Shown here piece by piece: positions 52,451-60,830 of a stretch of DNA of 64,000 nucleotides. The DNA lies in the NCBI RefSeq assembly GCF_003719725.1, contig NZ_RIAX01000005.1:154243-218242 (forward strand), read 5' to 3'. Position 1 is the stretch's first letter; each line of letters starts with the position of its first letter. The stretch is from Planococcus salinus (GTDB lineage Bacteria > Bacillota > Bacilli > Bacillales_A > Planococcaceae). A model generated the notes under the pieces. The model did no database searches. It had not been told where the DNA came from and saw nothing but the letters and a program-made list of their open reading frames with translations. Both the position numbers and the translations under genes were made by a program.

Positions 52451-53218
52451 TTACGCAAAAATATCCCACCATTTAGGTTTCGGGATATCCTGCGGTTCCA
52501 TCACCAGCAGGTTTTTGTTGTGAAGGATGCGGTCGTTGTTCTCCAGGAAGACGTCGACCACATCATGCAGTTTCTTTTTTTCCAGGTAGTCGAGGCCTTT
52601 ATTGAACACAAACGGCCGTTTGTCCATACTGTGGACGTCCGATCCGTAGGCGTGGATCAGATTGGCATAAATCAGGTTCATCGCTGTCCGCTGAATCGCT
52701 TTGCCGAAACTGCCGGCGACAGATCCTGCCGTCACTTGCGCCAGGGCGCCGTGGACCAGCAGCTTCCGGAGGCGTTCCGGTTTTTCGATGATGCCCTGGT
52801 TGCGTTCCGGGTGGGCAATGATCGGCACATAGCCTTTGGTGATCAGCTGTTGGATGAGGGGTACGGTGTAGGCCGGAACCCCGGCACTCGGCAATTCCAG
52901 CAAAACGTACTGCGAACCGGCAAGCGTCAGCGCTTCGCCCGCTTGGAGGCGCTCCGGCAACTTTTCGCTCAAGCGGCATTCCTGGCCGCTGTAAAGGCGG
53001 ATTGGCATTCCTTGCTGCTGGATATAGTCATTCGCCAACTCCAGCTGCTTTTGGGAAGCGGTGGTATCGGTTTTGAAGCTCGGATGAAAAGCGTGCGGCG
53101 TGGTGATGATGCCGGTGATTTTTTCCTCCACCGCTTGTTCCAGCAGCTGTTTGGTCTGTTCCATCGTTTCAGGCCCATCGTCCAAGCCTGCCAGTATATG
53201 TGCATGTGTATCGATCAT
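52451..53218 (-). CDS. PHP-type protein tyrosine phosphatase (CpsB/CapC/YwqE)
   Basis: A protein of 255 aa: MIDTHAHILAGLDDGPETME at the start (H-x-H metal ligands), ITTPHAFHPSFK, SGQECRL, LLELPSAGVPAY, PIIAHPERNQG and YGSDVHSMDKRP near the end, all as in the manganese-dependent phosphatases that dephosphorylate the capsule tyrosine kinase. Lies 126 bases after the kinase gene, with a strong terminator in between. Confidence 0.92.
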   Translation of the reverse strand: MIDTHAHILAGLDDGPETMEQTKQLLEQAVEEKITGIITTPHAFHPSFKTDTTASQKQLELANDYIQQQGMPIRLYSGQECRLSEKLPERLQAGEALTLAGSQYVLLELPSAGVPAYTVPLIQQLITKGYVPIIAHPERNQGIIEKPERLRKLLVHGALAQVTAGSVAGSFGKAIQRTAMNLIYANLIHAYGSDVHSMDKRPFVFNKGLDYLEKKKLHDVVDVFLENNDRILHNKNLLVMEPQDIPKPKWWDIFA

Positions 53219-53319
53219 TGGTCCTCTCTCCTTTAAAGCACCTCTGTCCCTGAAGACGACATTGAGGTTCGTCGAATTGATGAGCCGGTTTTATTTCCTA
53301 TGGCTGTTCCATGACATGA

Positions 53320-53348
53320 AAAAAAAGTAAAAAGGAAACCCTTTTTAC
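53320..53348 (-). terminator. Strong intrinsic terminator after the kinase gene
   Basis: On the minus strand GTAAAAAGG / CCTTTTTAC is a perfect 9-bp stem with a 4-base loop, followed by seven or more T. It overlaps the end of the kinase gene and would separate wzz-kinase from the rest of the operon unless read through. Confidence 0.85.
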
Positions 53349-54046
53349 TCTGCTGAGCCGTAATATTGATAATGGTAACTGTCTTTCGGGAGATCGAAAT
53401 TGTTCAAGACCGCTCCAATGAGACGCGTGTTGGAAGCCAGAATCGCTTCTTTCGCTTTGGCGGCTTGTTCTTTTTCCGTCTGCCCTGAATTGACAACCAA
53501 TATGGTGCCTTCGCATTTATTCGCTATGATTTGTCCGTCAGTCACAGACAGTACGGGTGGCGCATCGAATAAAATCAGATCGTACTGCTCTTTCAACTGG
53601 TTGATGAGCGCGTCCATCGACTGGGAAGCCAGCAACTCCGCCGGATTCGGTGGAATCGGTCCGCATGTCATCAAATCCAGGTTTTCAACGGTGGTTTTCC
53701 GGATGGCCTGTGCCGCTGTGGTCTGGCGCGTCAGTACAGTCGACAGCCCCTGCGAATTCCCCATATGGAATGTGTAATGAGTGGTTGGTCTGCGCATGTC
53801 TCCATCGACGAGCAGGACTTTTTTGCCTTCCTGCGCAAAAACCACTGCCAGATTTGCGGAAGTGGTCGACTTGCCTTCTCCCGGACCGGCTGATGTGACG
53901 ACGATTGACCGGATGTCTGAATCCGGTGAAGAAAAGTTGATGTTGGTCCGCAGTGTCCGGAACTGCTCAGCGACGTGCGATTTCGGATTGGTGTGGGCGA
54001 CGAGTTTCCGCGCCGTTTCCTGCATTACTTTTTTCTGTTTTGCCAT
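53345..54046 (-). CDS. Capsule tyrosine kinase (CpsD/CapB/YwqD)
   Basis: A protein of 233 aa: Walker A SAGPGEGKSTTSANLA (~50-65), Walker A' VLLVDGDMRRP, Walker B LILFDAPPVLSVTD. The last residues, SYHYQYYGSAE, form the tyrosine cluster that is autophosphorylated. It needs the Wzz-like partner encoded just upstream (5 bases away) for activity, and is reset by the phosphatase encoded next. Regulates polymer length and production. Confidence 0.94.
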   Translation of the reverse strand: MAKQKKVMQETARKLVAHTNPKSHVAEQFRTLRTNINFSSPDSDIRSIVVTSAGPGEGKSTTSANLAVVFAQEGKKVLLVDGDMRRPTTHYTFHMGNSQGLSTVLTRQTTAAQAIRKTTVENLDLMTCGPIPPNPAELLASQSMDALINQLKEQYDLILFDAPPVLSVTDGQIIANKCEGTILVVNSGQTEKEQAAKAKEAILASNTRLIGAVLNNFDLPKDSYHYQYYGSAE

Positions 54047-54051
54047 GATGA

Positions 54052-54777
54052 CTACCCCCGTTCCCTTTTGGAAGCTTTGTTGAATTCTGCTGATGGTCCT
54101 TTGTCTGTAATCGGCGAAATCACACCGAGACGCGGTAAATTGAGAAACTCTTCGATGTCTTCCCCGCTTTTAATCGTGGTATCCAGGTACTCCAGAAGGA
54201 ACGCGATTCCGACACCCAGCATCAAGCCGACTACCGCAGCGATGGCCATATTGAGCATCGGGTTGGGTGCGACGGGTGATGGGTTCTCTTTCAGGACGGC
54301 CGATGACAAGATCGACACGTTGTCGACGTTCATCAATTCCTGGATTTCGCTTTCAAAGACAGTGGCCGTCGTGTTGGCAATGTCCACTGCAACTGCCGGA
54401 TCCGGGTCCTGTACGGCAATATTGACGACTTGTGAATTCTCTGCGTTGTTGACGGTGATTTTCTGGTTCAGTGCTTCGATGGACATATCCAAATCCAGCT
54501 GTTCAGCCACTCGGTCCAGGATGGCCGGGCTCTTAATAATGACGCTATATGTATTGATCAGTTCCAGGTCGGTTTGAATATCCTGCCGTGAAAATTGGCT
54601 GCCTTCCGTCTGTTCCTGATTTACGAGAATCTGCGTGGATGTCTCGTAGACGGGTGTCATGAACTGGTAGCTGATGACGCCTGCGATGATGACGGCCAGT
54701 ACAGTCAGCAGGACAATCAAGCCCAGCCTTTTTTTCAAGGTGGCGAATAATTCCTGTAATGAGATGGTTTCTTCCAT
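54052..54777 (-). CDS. Wzz/CpsC-type chain-length regulator and kinase activator
   Basis: A protein of 241 aa with two membrane helices (LIVLLTVLAVIIAGVISYQF ~18-37; NMAIAAVVGLMLGVGIAFLL ~175-195) around an outside loop, and a short cytoplasmic C-terminus that activates the kinase. First gene of the capsule operon. ATG 54777 is preceded by AAAGGAG 11 bases upstream; an out-of-frame ATG 7 bases earlier lies closer to that site. A TATACT -10 box preceded by TATGC is at 54816-54821 (minus strand), a likely promoter of the operon. Confidence 0.92.
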   Translation of the reverse strand: MEETISLQELFATLKKRLGLIVLLTVLAVIIAGVISYQFMTPVYETSTQILVNQEQTEGSQFSRQDIQTDLELINTYSVIIKSPAILDRVAEQLDLDMSIEALNQKITVNNAENSQVVNIAVQDPDPAVAVDIANTTATVFESEIQELMNVDNVSILSSAVLKENPSPVAPNPMLNMAIAAVVGLMLGVGIAFLLEYLDTTIKSGEDIEEFLNLPRLGVISPITDKGPSAEFNKASKRERG

Positions 54778-54815
54778 ATGGCATATGGCTCCTTTAATAG
54801 TAAAATGCTTTTTTT

Positions 54816-54826
54816 AGTATAGCATA
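54816..54826 (-). promoter_or_regulatory. Likely promoter (-10) of the capsule operon
   Basis: Minus strand reads TATGCTATACT, an extended -10 box, about 40 bases before the wzz start codon. I could not find a good -35 box, so activation by a regulator is possible. Confidence 0.5.
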
Positions 54827-54929
54827 GAGTCACGGGGCAGGAGAGGTTTATTTTGGAAATATTTAATGGTTCTTTGTGTGTAGAATTATTTCATAATACT
54901 GGATGTTGAGTTACAGATAGCCATTAAAA

Positions 54930-55340
54930 GGTGGCGGTATTGTAGCCGCTTCGGCAGACGCTGGGTGTAAAGGAAAAGAATTCTTTGTCATCCGCTTCGG
55001 CGCTTTGGGGATGCCTCCCGTAAGAAGCCAGGCAAAGACACGCCTGTATTCTTACTTCGTCGCATAGAACTTGACTCAAACTCTTTGAGTCAAGTTCTTG
55101 CTGCCCCCGGAGACGCGCCTTTCGCTTAGATACTCCTTCAGTTGCAGCGGGCATGGCTTTGGAGTCGTGCCACACCCCCTTCGCGCCCCAGTGACAGACA
55201 CAATTGTTCCTCAAATTGTGGCTGCCGCTGGGGCGCAAAAGAAAAGAAACCTTTGTCATCCGCTTCGCGCCGCAGTGATAAACACAATTGTGGTAGACGC
55301 TAAATGCATAGAATATCAAAATATGCAGTGACGCGGAGAC
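54930..55340. repeat. Dense cluster of palindromic repeats
   Basis: No gene here; the long minus-strand frame is only a reading of repeats. Contents: a perfect 15-bp inverted repeat AGAACTTGACTCAAA / TTTGAGTCAAGTTCT (55066-55080, 55084-55098, loop CTC); a 59-bp palindromic unit GCGCCCCAG...CTGGGGCGC (55183-55241) found again at 63918-63976; a decayed relative of it near 55266-55300; and two similar stretches TTTGTCATCCGCTTCG (near 54987 and 55252). Confidence 0.75.
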
Positions 55341-55350
55341 CAGCCAGTTA

Positions 55351-55570
55351 AATTCAAGGGCGAGATGGAAGCGTTTCGCCATTTAGGAAAACTGGCGTTG
55401 CTTGGAAAGACGAGTTACGACTTCTGAAGCTTGAGTTACGACTTTTCATCTCTGAGTTACGACTTTTCCCTGCCGAGTTACGACTATGCTCCATATCCGC
55501 ACTTGAACTTCCTCTTTTGTCGCCATTCGCGCAGGCGAATGGCTTCCATTCTGCTCTTTAAGATTTTTCC
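55351..55570 (+). repeat. Composite repeat, first half: 21-bp phased array 1 and hairpin B
   Basis: The core GAGTTACGACT starts at 55412, 55433, 55454 and 55475, i.e. every 21 bp exactly, with variable 10-bp spacers. Before it lies a half hairpin A (GATGGAAGCGTTTCGCC). After it come CTATGCTCCAT and hairpin B, GCCATTCGC / GCGAATGGC (55522-55543). Confidence 0.85.
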
Positions 55571-55611
55571 CTTCACTCGCAAGCTGAAGAGGGGAAGAAC
55601 CTTCATTCATT

Positions 55612-55800
55612 CAAGAGCAAGTGCGGAGATGGAAGCGTTTCGCCAGGGCGAAACGCCTTGTAGGAACACTGTCGTTGCTTGGAAAGTCGAGTTACGACTT
55701 CTGAAGCTTGAGTTACGACTTTTATCGCCCGAGTTACGACTTTTCATCTCTGAGTTACGACTTTTTCCTTCCGAGTTACGACTATGCTGCTTTCGCACTG
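55612..55800 (+). repeat. Composite repeat, second half: hairpin A and 21-bp phased array 2
   Basis: Hairpin A is complete: GCGTTTCGCC / GGCGAAACGC (55635-55656, loop of two). Then CTTGTAGGAACACT and the array with cores starting at 55689, 55710, 55731, 55752 and 55773, again a strict 21-bp period. Short open frames across it merely repeat seven-residue units and have no ribosome site. Confidence 0.85.
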
Positions 55801-55834
55801 CTGTTTTTCGGAATATCGCTATGAGAAATAACAG

Positions 55835-55872
55835 AAAAAAGCTCCGGCGCTTTGGGAAAAGCGCCGAAGCTT
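55835..55872 (-). terminator. Terminator of the 657-aa SLH gene
   Basis: Minus strand: AAGCTTCGGCGCTTTTCCCA then AAGCGCCGGAGCTTTTTT; long GC-rich stem followed by six T. Confidence 0.9.
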
Positions 55873-55895
55873 AATAGATTGCTGTGTTTATTTCA

Positions 55896-57869
55896 TTAGT
55901 TGATGAACTTGATTGAGTTCAGGAAGTTGTAAAGGATTTTCGCTGTTTGGGCGCGTGATGTGTCGCCTTGTGAGCGGTAGGTGTTGTCTTCAGGGAAACC
56001 TTCCAGGTATTCGGCCTGGTAGACGCGCTCCACGTGTGGGCGTGCCGCTTCGGAAATGTAGCGGTAGTCCGCGAAGTCCGCTACTTTTTTCGCTTCGTTC
56101 AATTCGATGTCATCGGAACCGATGAAGTCCATTGCACGGCTGATCATGATGGCCGCTTCGTTGCGCGAGATTTCGTCGTATGGACCGAATTGTCCGTTGC
56201 CGTAACCTTGGACGATTCCCGCTTCAACGACTGCTGCGATTTCGCCGTTTTTGTTGGCGCCTTGTTTAGTCGATACGTCTGTGAACTCGTCACTGTTCGG
56301 GTCTTCTGCCACTAAGCCTAATCCGCGCGCAAGGACTGCTGCGAATTCACCGCGTGTGATGGCGATGGATGGTGAGAATTTTTCGTCAGTTTTACCGTTG
56401 ACGATCATTTTCGAAGCCAATTTTTCGATGAACTCTTCGCCCCAATATCCACGGTTGTCGATGTCAGCGAATGTTTTGGAGTGGCTGATCAACGTGTACG
56501 CCGAGTTGGATGAGAAGAACAGGTCTGCTGTGCTGTCGCCGTCGATATATGTTGGTACCGGTGTAACGGTGCCATCTTCGTTGACGCGTACGCCGACTGT
56601 TGATGCTGCATCCAGCTCAAGGTCTGTAACGATTGATCGTTTGACCGGATAGCCGAGGTGAGTTACGTCAGCTGATTCGCCGTTTGGCGCCTGTACTTTC
56701 ACTTTGAAATCAACAGCGTATGACAATAAACCGCCTGTCGTTTCGTTGTTCACTTTTTCCATGGAAACAACCAGGTTCAATTCAGCGGATGTGACGCCCA
56801 GGTCAGCGGCGATTCGAGTGCCATCCACTACAGAAACCGGCAATTCATAGGATGAACCAGCGGAAGAAATAACGAGTTTCGATTTTTCATTTTTCGCTGC
56901 CATTGCGTTTGAGATGGTGTAAGGAATAGTGACTTCCGACTCCCCTTCACCCGTCGTGATGCCGAGTTCTGACATTTTCTCTGCATTGTTGATTGCATCG
57001 ATAACTGTCTGCGTGTTGCCTGCCACTTCGTTCGGTGTAGTTACAACGCCAGTGTCTGTGCCGGTTGTCGGTGGTGTCGGTTCTGGATCAGTTGGTTCCG
57101 TTGGATCTGTTGGATCGGTCGGTTCCGTTGGGTCTGGATCCGTCGGTTCTGTCGGATCAGTTGGTTCTGGGTCAGTTGGCTCAGTTGGATCCGGATCCGT
57201 TGGTTCTGGATCTGTTGGTTCTGGGTCTGGGTTCGTTGGTGGCTTTGTTCCGCCGCCTCCGTTTCCATTATCATTATTGTTGTCATCAGGGAAAGCAGCT
57301 TTAATGTCTCTATCAATGTCATTGTATATGCCATTAATTTCTGAGAGCCCTGGGAATACAAAAATCTCTTCTAAAGACGAAGGCATATGTACTTTTAGGC
57401 TATCGATTATATCACCAAACAACGAATCCCAGTTATCATGATCAATACCTTCGATGTCTAGGGACAAATCTGCACGTAGTCCCTTTGCAAATTCAATCAA
57501 CTCTTCGCGGTTTGCTTCTGGAAGGTAATCCGCTTTGTCACGAAACGCATTGATCCGTTGTTCAGCTTCGATTTTCATTTCATCTGCTGTCCCGAATTCG
57601 ACTGGCTTCAGCAATTCTACTAAGTCGTCTTCAAGATTGGTAGATTCATATTTTTCAGTAAGAAAATCTCCAATGTTTTCTGAAAGGTGCTTCTGTACAA
57701 TTTTAAAAATTGTTTTCTGTTCTTCATTGAGATCTGCTAATTTTTTAGCTACTTCATCGGCTGACGGTGTTGCCGCTTCTGCCTGCCCTGCCGGAAGTCC
57801 GACTGCCACAACAGAAGATAATGCCATCGTTCCTGCCAGGAACAACTTTGTGTTTTTGTTTTTCGCCAT
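55896..57869 (-). CDS. SLH-domain surface protein with Pro/Asp/Thr linker
   Basis: A protein of 657 aa. Signal peptide LFLAGTMALSSVVAVGLPAG with cleavage near AEA (~32). A helical domain (~35-195) is followed by a low-complexity linker of repeated PTDPEPTDPTEP-type units (~210-270), a beta-rich domain (~275-465) ending TADLFFSSNSAYTLISHSKT, and three SLH repeats at the C-terminus (FADIDNRGYWGEEFIEKLAS, FTDVSTKQGANKNGEIAAVV, FADYRYISEAARPHVERVYQ). Attached to secondary cell-wall polymer. The linker is wall-spanning. Function of the N-terminal helical domain unknown. It diverges from the 322-aa gene; both probably act at the cell surface. Confidence 0.88.
   Translation of the reverse strand: MAKNKNTKLFLAGTMALSSVVAVGLPAGQAEAATPSADEVAKKLADLNEEQKTIFKIVQKHLSENIGDFLTEKYESTNLEDDLVELLKPVEFGTADEMKIEAEQRINAFRDKADYLPEANREELIEFAKGLRADLSLDIEGIDHDNWDSLFGDIIDSLKVHMPSSLEEIFVFPGLSEINGIYNDIDRDIKAAFPDDNNNDNGNGGGGTKPPTNPDPEPTDPEPTDPDPTEPTDPEPTDPTEPTDPDPTEPTDPTDPTEPTDPEPTPPTTGTDTGVVTTPNEVAGNTQTVIDAINNAEKMSELGITTGEGESEVTIPYTISNAMAAKNEKSKLVISSAGSSYELPVSVVDGTRIAADLGVTSAELNLVVSMEKVNNETTGGLLSYAVDFKVKVQAPNGESADVTHLGYPVKRSIVTDLELDAASTVGVRVNEDGTVTPVPTYIDGDSTADLFFSSNSAYTLISHSKTFADIDNRGYWGEEFIEKLASKMIVNGKTDEKFSPSIAITRGEFAAVLARGLGLVAEDPNSDEFTDVSTKQGANKNGEIAAVVEAGIVQGYGNGQFGPYDEISRNEAAIMISRAMDFIGSDDIELNEAKKVADFADYRYISEAARPHVERVYQAEYLEGFPEDNTYRSQGDTSRAQTAKILYNFLNSIKFIN
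57060..57240. repeat. Short tandem repeats encoding the SLH protein linker
   Basis: Units such as GGATCCGTTGGTTCTG / GGATCAGTTGGTTCTG recur in 6-bp multiples without interrupting the frame; prone to length change. Confidence 0.8.
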
Positions 57870-58039
57870 CTGTACACCTCTTTATCAAAATTTGTCAATC
57901 ATTGTTTAATTGTAGTTTAAGGTAATAAGAACTACAACTGAAATTTGTAAAAAGTTAGTAGATAAAAAATATTTTGTATAAATATTGGATTCTTTATGCT
58001 ATTGTAATTAAGAGATTTTTATTATCGGGAGGATTGAAT

Positions 58040-59008
58040 GTGAAGAGGCATTGGAAAAAGATTGTTTTGCTGCTAGGGATTGTGCTTCTCAGCACAGCGG
58101 GTTACTTGCTTTATTTATTCCAATTCAAGGAATATGACGTCGCTGACAAAGAAGTCGATGACATTACAAAAGAAGAATATAATGTGGAGCTGCCCGACGG
58201 CTCAACGATTATTTTAGATAAAGAAGGCAATGTTGTGGAAAATGGCGACAGCAACGCGACGCCTGATACGGAAACGGCTTCCGGAACGGATGCAGAGAAC
58301 TCAGACGCCGCGGACAAATCGACAGCTGCGGCGGGTGGAGAAAAAGCTGCAGGTTCTGGAACCTCTACTTCCACTGAATCAGCCAATGCGTTAAATGGAA
58401 CGGCCGGCGCTTCTTCTGAAGGGAGTTCTTCTAATGGAAGTTCTTCTGCAGGAGCAAAAAGCAGTGGATCAACGGGGACTTCAGGCAACGGATCGACCGA
58501 TGCAAAAGCGGGAGCTTCCGGTTCGACTGGCGGCAGCGGCTCGGGATCTTCTGGTTCCGGCTCGTCTAACTCCGGTTCTGCAGGAAGTGGATCTTCGGGG
58601 TCTGGGTCTTCTAGTTCTGGGTCTTCAGATAAAGGGTCAGGCAACGCCGGCGGGTCCGTGACGGTTGCCCAGATCAAACAGAAATACGAACCGGCTTTGG
58701 CTGATGTGGAAGCGCAAGCCAATTCACGCATTTCCGGTCTAGTGGGCCGCGCCAAAGCTGAATATACTTCGAAAAAAGCGAGCGGCGAGTCGATCAGTTA
58801 CTCTTATTTCTACAGCAAGTACACATCGGCTGCCGCGGAACTTGAGAACCGCACCGATGCTGTATTCTACGCGGTGCTGGGGTCGATGAAGCAGGAATTG
58901 AAAGCGAACGGACTGGCAGAATCACACGCCGATTCGTTTGTCAGTGAGTACGAAAACAGAAAAGAGCAGCGCAAAAACGACTTGATGAAACAAGCCACTG
59001 GATTTTAA
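58040..59008 (+). CDS. Membrane-anchored Ser/Gly-rich protein
   Basis: A protein of 322 aa from GTG 58040 (GGGAGG 7 bases upstream). The in-frame ATG at 57974 has no such site. One N-terminal helix (IVLLLGIVLLSTAGYLLYLF) anchors it, with the rest outside. Residues ~75-205 are low-complexity Ser/Gly/Ala/Thr (SGSGSSGSGSSNSGSAGSGS), a flexible spacer through the wall. The C-terminal ~105 residues are a charged helical domain (VAQIKQKYEPALADVEAQAN, FVSEYENRKEQRKNDLMKQA). Not a recognised family. Divergent from the SLH gene and ended by a two-way terminator. Confidence 0.72.
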   Translation: MKRHWKKIVLLLGIVLLSTAGYLLYLFQFKEYDVADKEVDDITKEEYNVELPDGSTIILDKEGNVVENGDSNATPDTETASGTDAENSDAADKSTAAAGGEKAAGSGTSTSTESANALNGTAGASSEGSSSNGSSSAGAKSSGSTGTSGNGSTDAKAGASGSTGGSGSGSSGSGSSNSGSAGSGSSGSGSSSSGSSDKGSGNAGGSVTVAQIKQKYEPALADVEAQANSRISGLVGRAKAEYTSKKASGESISYSYFYSKYTSAAAELENRTDAVFYAVLGSMKQELKANGLAESHADSFVSEYENRKEQRKNDLMKQATGF

Positions 59009-59029
59009 CCTAACCGCATATGCTCATCA

Positions 59030-59068
59030 CAGCAAGCCCTTCTTCCAGTGAAGGGCTTGCTGTTTTTA
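59030..59068 (+). terminator. Bidirectional terminator
   Basis: CAGCAAGCCCTTC / GAAGGGCTTGCTG with TTTTTATT after it on the plus strand, placed between two convergent genes. Confidence 0.88.
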
Positions 59069-59305
59069 TTTGCTGCAAAGTTGATGTCCCTGTTTGTCTT
59101 CAGCGTTTCTAAGTTCTTTCAGTCTGAATAAATTGCAGTAGTGAACGAATACTTGTCGCGGAATTTTGAGCTGCTTGGCACCTACTGAAGGACCGAGTTC
59201 TTTGACGATGTAGTATTCGACTAAAATGTCTTTTATGCTTTTGTCAAAACGTTTTTCAAGTTTTTCTTTATAGAAGTCGTATTGCCCCATCTCTTTCCCA
59301 CTCAC
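59066..59305 (-). CDS. Small conserved cytoplasmic protein, 79 aa
   Basis: A protein of 79 aa, helical and charged (FYKEKLEKRFDKSIKDILVE, then YIVKELGPSVGAKQLKIPRQ, VFVHYCNLFRLKELRN). The middle GPSVGAKQLKIPRQVFVHY reads like a helix-turn-helix without wings, so DNA or RNA binding is possible. It looks like a family shared among Gram-positive rods, but I cannot name it. Complete single-gene unit, with ribosome site GAAAGTGAGTGGG region just before the start; the terminator at 59030-59068 serves both directions. Confidence 0.6.
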   Translation of the reverse strand: MSGKEMGQYDFYKEKLEKRFDKSIKDILVEYYIVKELGPSVGAKQLKIPRQVFVHYCNLFRLKELRNAEDKQGHQLCSK

Positions 59306-59510
59306 TTTCTCTTCCTAAATGGTGTAGCCTGGCTCTGATATGCCATAAAGCTTACTCCATTATATTACAAACAGGCTATTTAGCCTAGTATATTTTGTAA
59401 ATTTATTGGAAAAAGAAAAATGGTAAGGACTTTATGAGTCCCTTCTATAATATACAGCGGCTTTCTACAGAATTCCAGAGTTCTCTGTATAATTAAAACT
59501 AGACTAAAAT

Positions 59511-60551
59511 TCAGCCCATCATCCGCAGAACATCGTATCGTCTGTATTTTTCCGCATACCAATCGATGGTGCTCCATAAGCCGGTGTCGAACGGCTGGAT
59601 CGGTGTGAAACCCAGCTCCTGTTTGAGTTTGGTGGCATCGACGGCGTAACGGTTATGCCGGAGATAGGGATCATCGACGAAGCGGATCATGCAGTTGTAG
59701 CTGTAAGGCCTTGGCACCAGTTCATCCAGGTAGTTGCAGACGGCATGGGCGACTTCGATATTGGATTTTTCGGTGTTTCCTCCTATTAAATAGCGCTCTC
59801 CTTTACGGCCCTGATGAAACACCCGGTCGATGGCGGCGCAATGGTCGAGGACGAACAGCCAGTCGCGAGTGTTCTGACCATTGCCGTGGACCGGAATTTC
59901 TTCGTGGCTCAACGCTTTCCGTACGAGTGTCGGGATGAACTTTTCTTCCTGCTGCAGCGGTCCGTAGTTGTTGGAACTGGCCGTGGTGACGACGTTCAAG
60001 CCGTATTCCTCATAATACTCCTGTACGAGCCGGTCGGCATTCGCTTTACTGCGGCTGAACAGATGAGTCGGCGCCAGCTCCGATTGCTCCGTGAATTTCC
60101 CTTCTTTTTCGAGTGATCCGTAGACGGCGACGGTCGAGATGTGATGGAAACGAGAGTCCGCGAACCCTTCTTTTGGCTGGAATGGCCCTTCCTGCCACAG
60201 ATCGCGTGCTGCTTCCAACAGGTTATGGGTTCCTTTCACATTGGTTTCATGAAAAAGGTCCATTGGGTGGGCGATTTGGCTGAAACGTGTTTCCGCGGCA
60301 AAATGGACGACGTCGGTGATCTGGTATTGGCGGAAGATGTGCTTGACCGCGTCCGCGTCCCGGATGTCGATGTGGTGGTACGTGTAACGCGGGTTCATTT
60401 CCACGGCGGTCAGGTTATCGAGATTGGCGGCGTCTGTCATGCTGTCGATGTTGACGATGGCGTAATCCGGATTGCTGGTAAGGCAATAATGGATGAAGTT
60501 CGAACCGATGAACCCAAGTCCCCCTGTGACAAGTATCGTTTTTTTGATCAT
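59511..60551 (-). CDS. dTDP-glucose 4,6-dehydratase (RmlB/RfbB-like)
   Basis: A protein of 346 aa from ATG 60551 (GGAGGTGCC just upstream). Extended SDR signature: ILVTGGLGFIGSNFIHYCL, HHIDIRDADAV, VVHFAAETRFSQIAHPMDLF, FHHISTVAVYGSL, THLFSRSKANADRLVQEYYE, SSNNYGPLQQEEKFIPTLVR and HGNGQNTRDWLFVLDHCAAI. It differs from textbook RmlB in three ways. AAETRFSQIAHP replaces AAESHVDRS. THLFSRSKANAD replaces the YSASKA motif, so the catalytic Tyr position is Phe. Rml partner genes A, C and D are missing here. So the exact reaction is unsure: a variant dehydratase or an epimerase-like paralogue. Confidence 0.72.
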   Translation of the reverse strand: MIKKTILVTGGLGFIGSNFIHYCLTSNPDYAIVNIDSMTDAANLDNLTAVEMNPRYTYHHIDIRDADAVKHIFRQYQITDVVHFAAETRFSQIAHPMDLFHETNVKGTHNLLEAARDLWQEGPFQPKEGFADSRFHHISTVAVYGSLEKEGKFTEQSELAPTHLFSRSKANADRLVQEYYEEYGLNVVTTASSNNYGPLQQEEKFIPTLVRKALSHEEIPVHGNGQNTRDWLFVLDHCAAIDRVFHQGRKGERYLIGGNTEKSNIEVAHAVCNYLDELVPRPYSYNCMIRFVDDPYLRHNRYAVDATKLKQELGFTPIQPFDTGLWSTIDWYAEKYRRYDVLRMMG

Positions 60552-60830
60552 ACGGCACCTCCAAGAGATTATCTGTCTATTTTTATAGGTCATTTGGCAT
60601 ATGTAATCGTTAAATGGTTTGCTTTGCAGCTGATTATAAATGGATAGAATAAGGAAAAATTTAGTATATTAGTTCTAAAGGACTTAATATTCTAAATATT
60701 TAATATATTTTAACACATAGTTAGGTAATTTACATCCCCTTTTTAAAAATTTTCATGACTAAAGTTTTAGGCGTAGAAAATGAGGAATGGAGCCGGTTTT
60801 TCTGTTTGGGTGTTGTGCTAAGTTGTAACT
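60552..60830. other. Intergenic, nothing recognised
   Basis: AT-rich sequence with the dehydratase promoter presumably inside; I see no gene or repeat until the composite repeat begins at 60831. Confidence 0.5.

Noticed and set aside
52520..53236. Plus-strand frame of 238 codons opposite the phosphatase gene
   Set aside because: Shadow of the CpsB/YwqE-type gene, whose metal motifs are clear.
54924..55382. Minus-strand frame of 152 codons in the repeat cluster
   Set aside because: It reads straight through palindromic repeats, has no ribosome site and no protein-like conservation; it is a by-product of the repeats.
55431..55874. Plus-strand frame of 147 codons with repeated ELRL units
   Set aside because: The repeated heptads come from the 21-bp array. 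Opposite-strand frames give equally regular SRNS-type heptads, so periodicity does not show coding.
57041..57361. Minus-strand frame of 106 codons within the SLH gene linker
   Set aside because: Out-of-frame reading of the tandem repeats encoding the linker.
58111..58755. Minus-strand frame of 214 codons opposite the Ser/Gly protein
   Set aside because: Low-complexity shadow (Pro/Glu/Leu) of the Ser/Gly-coding strand; no ribosome site.
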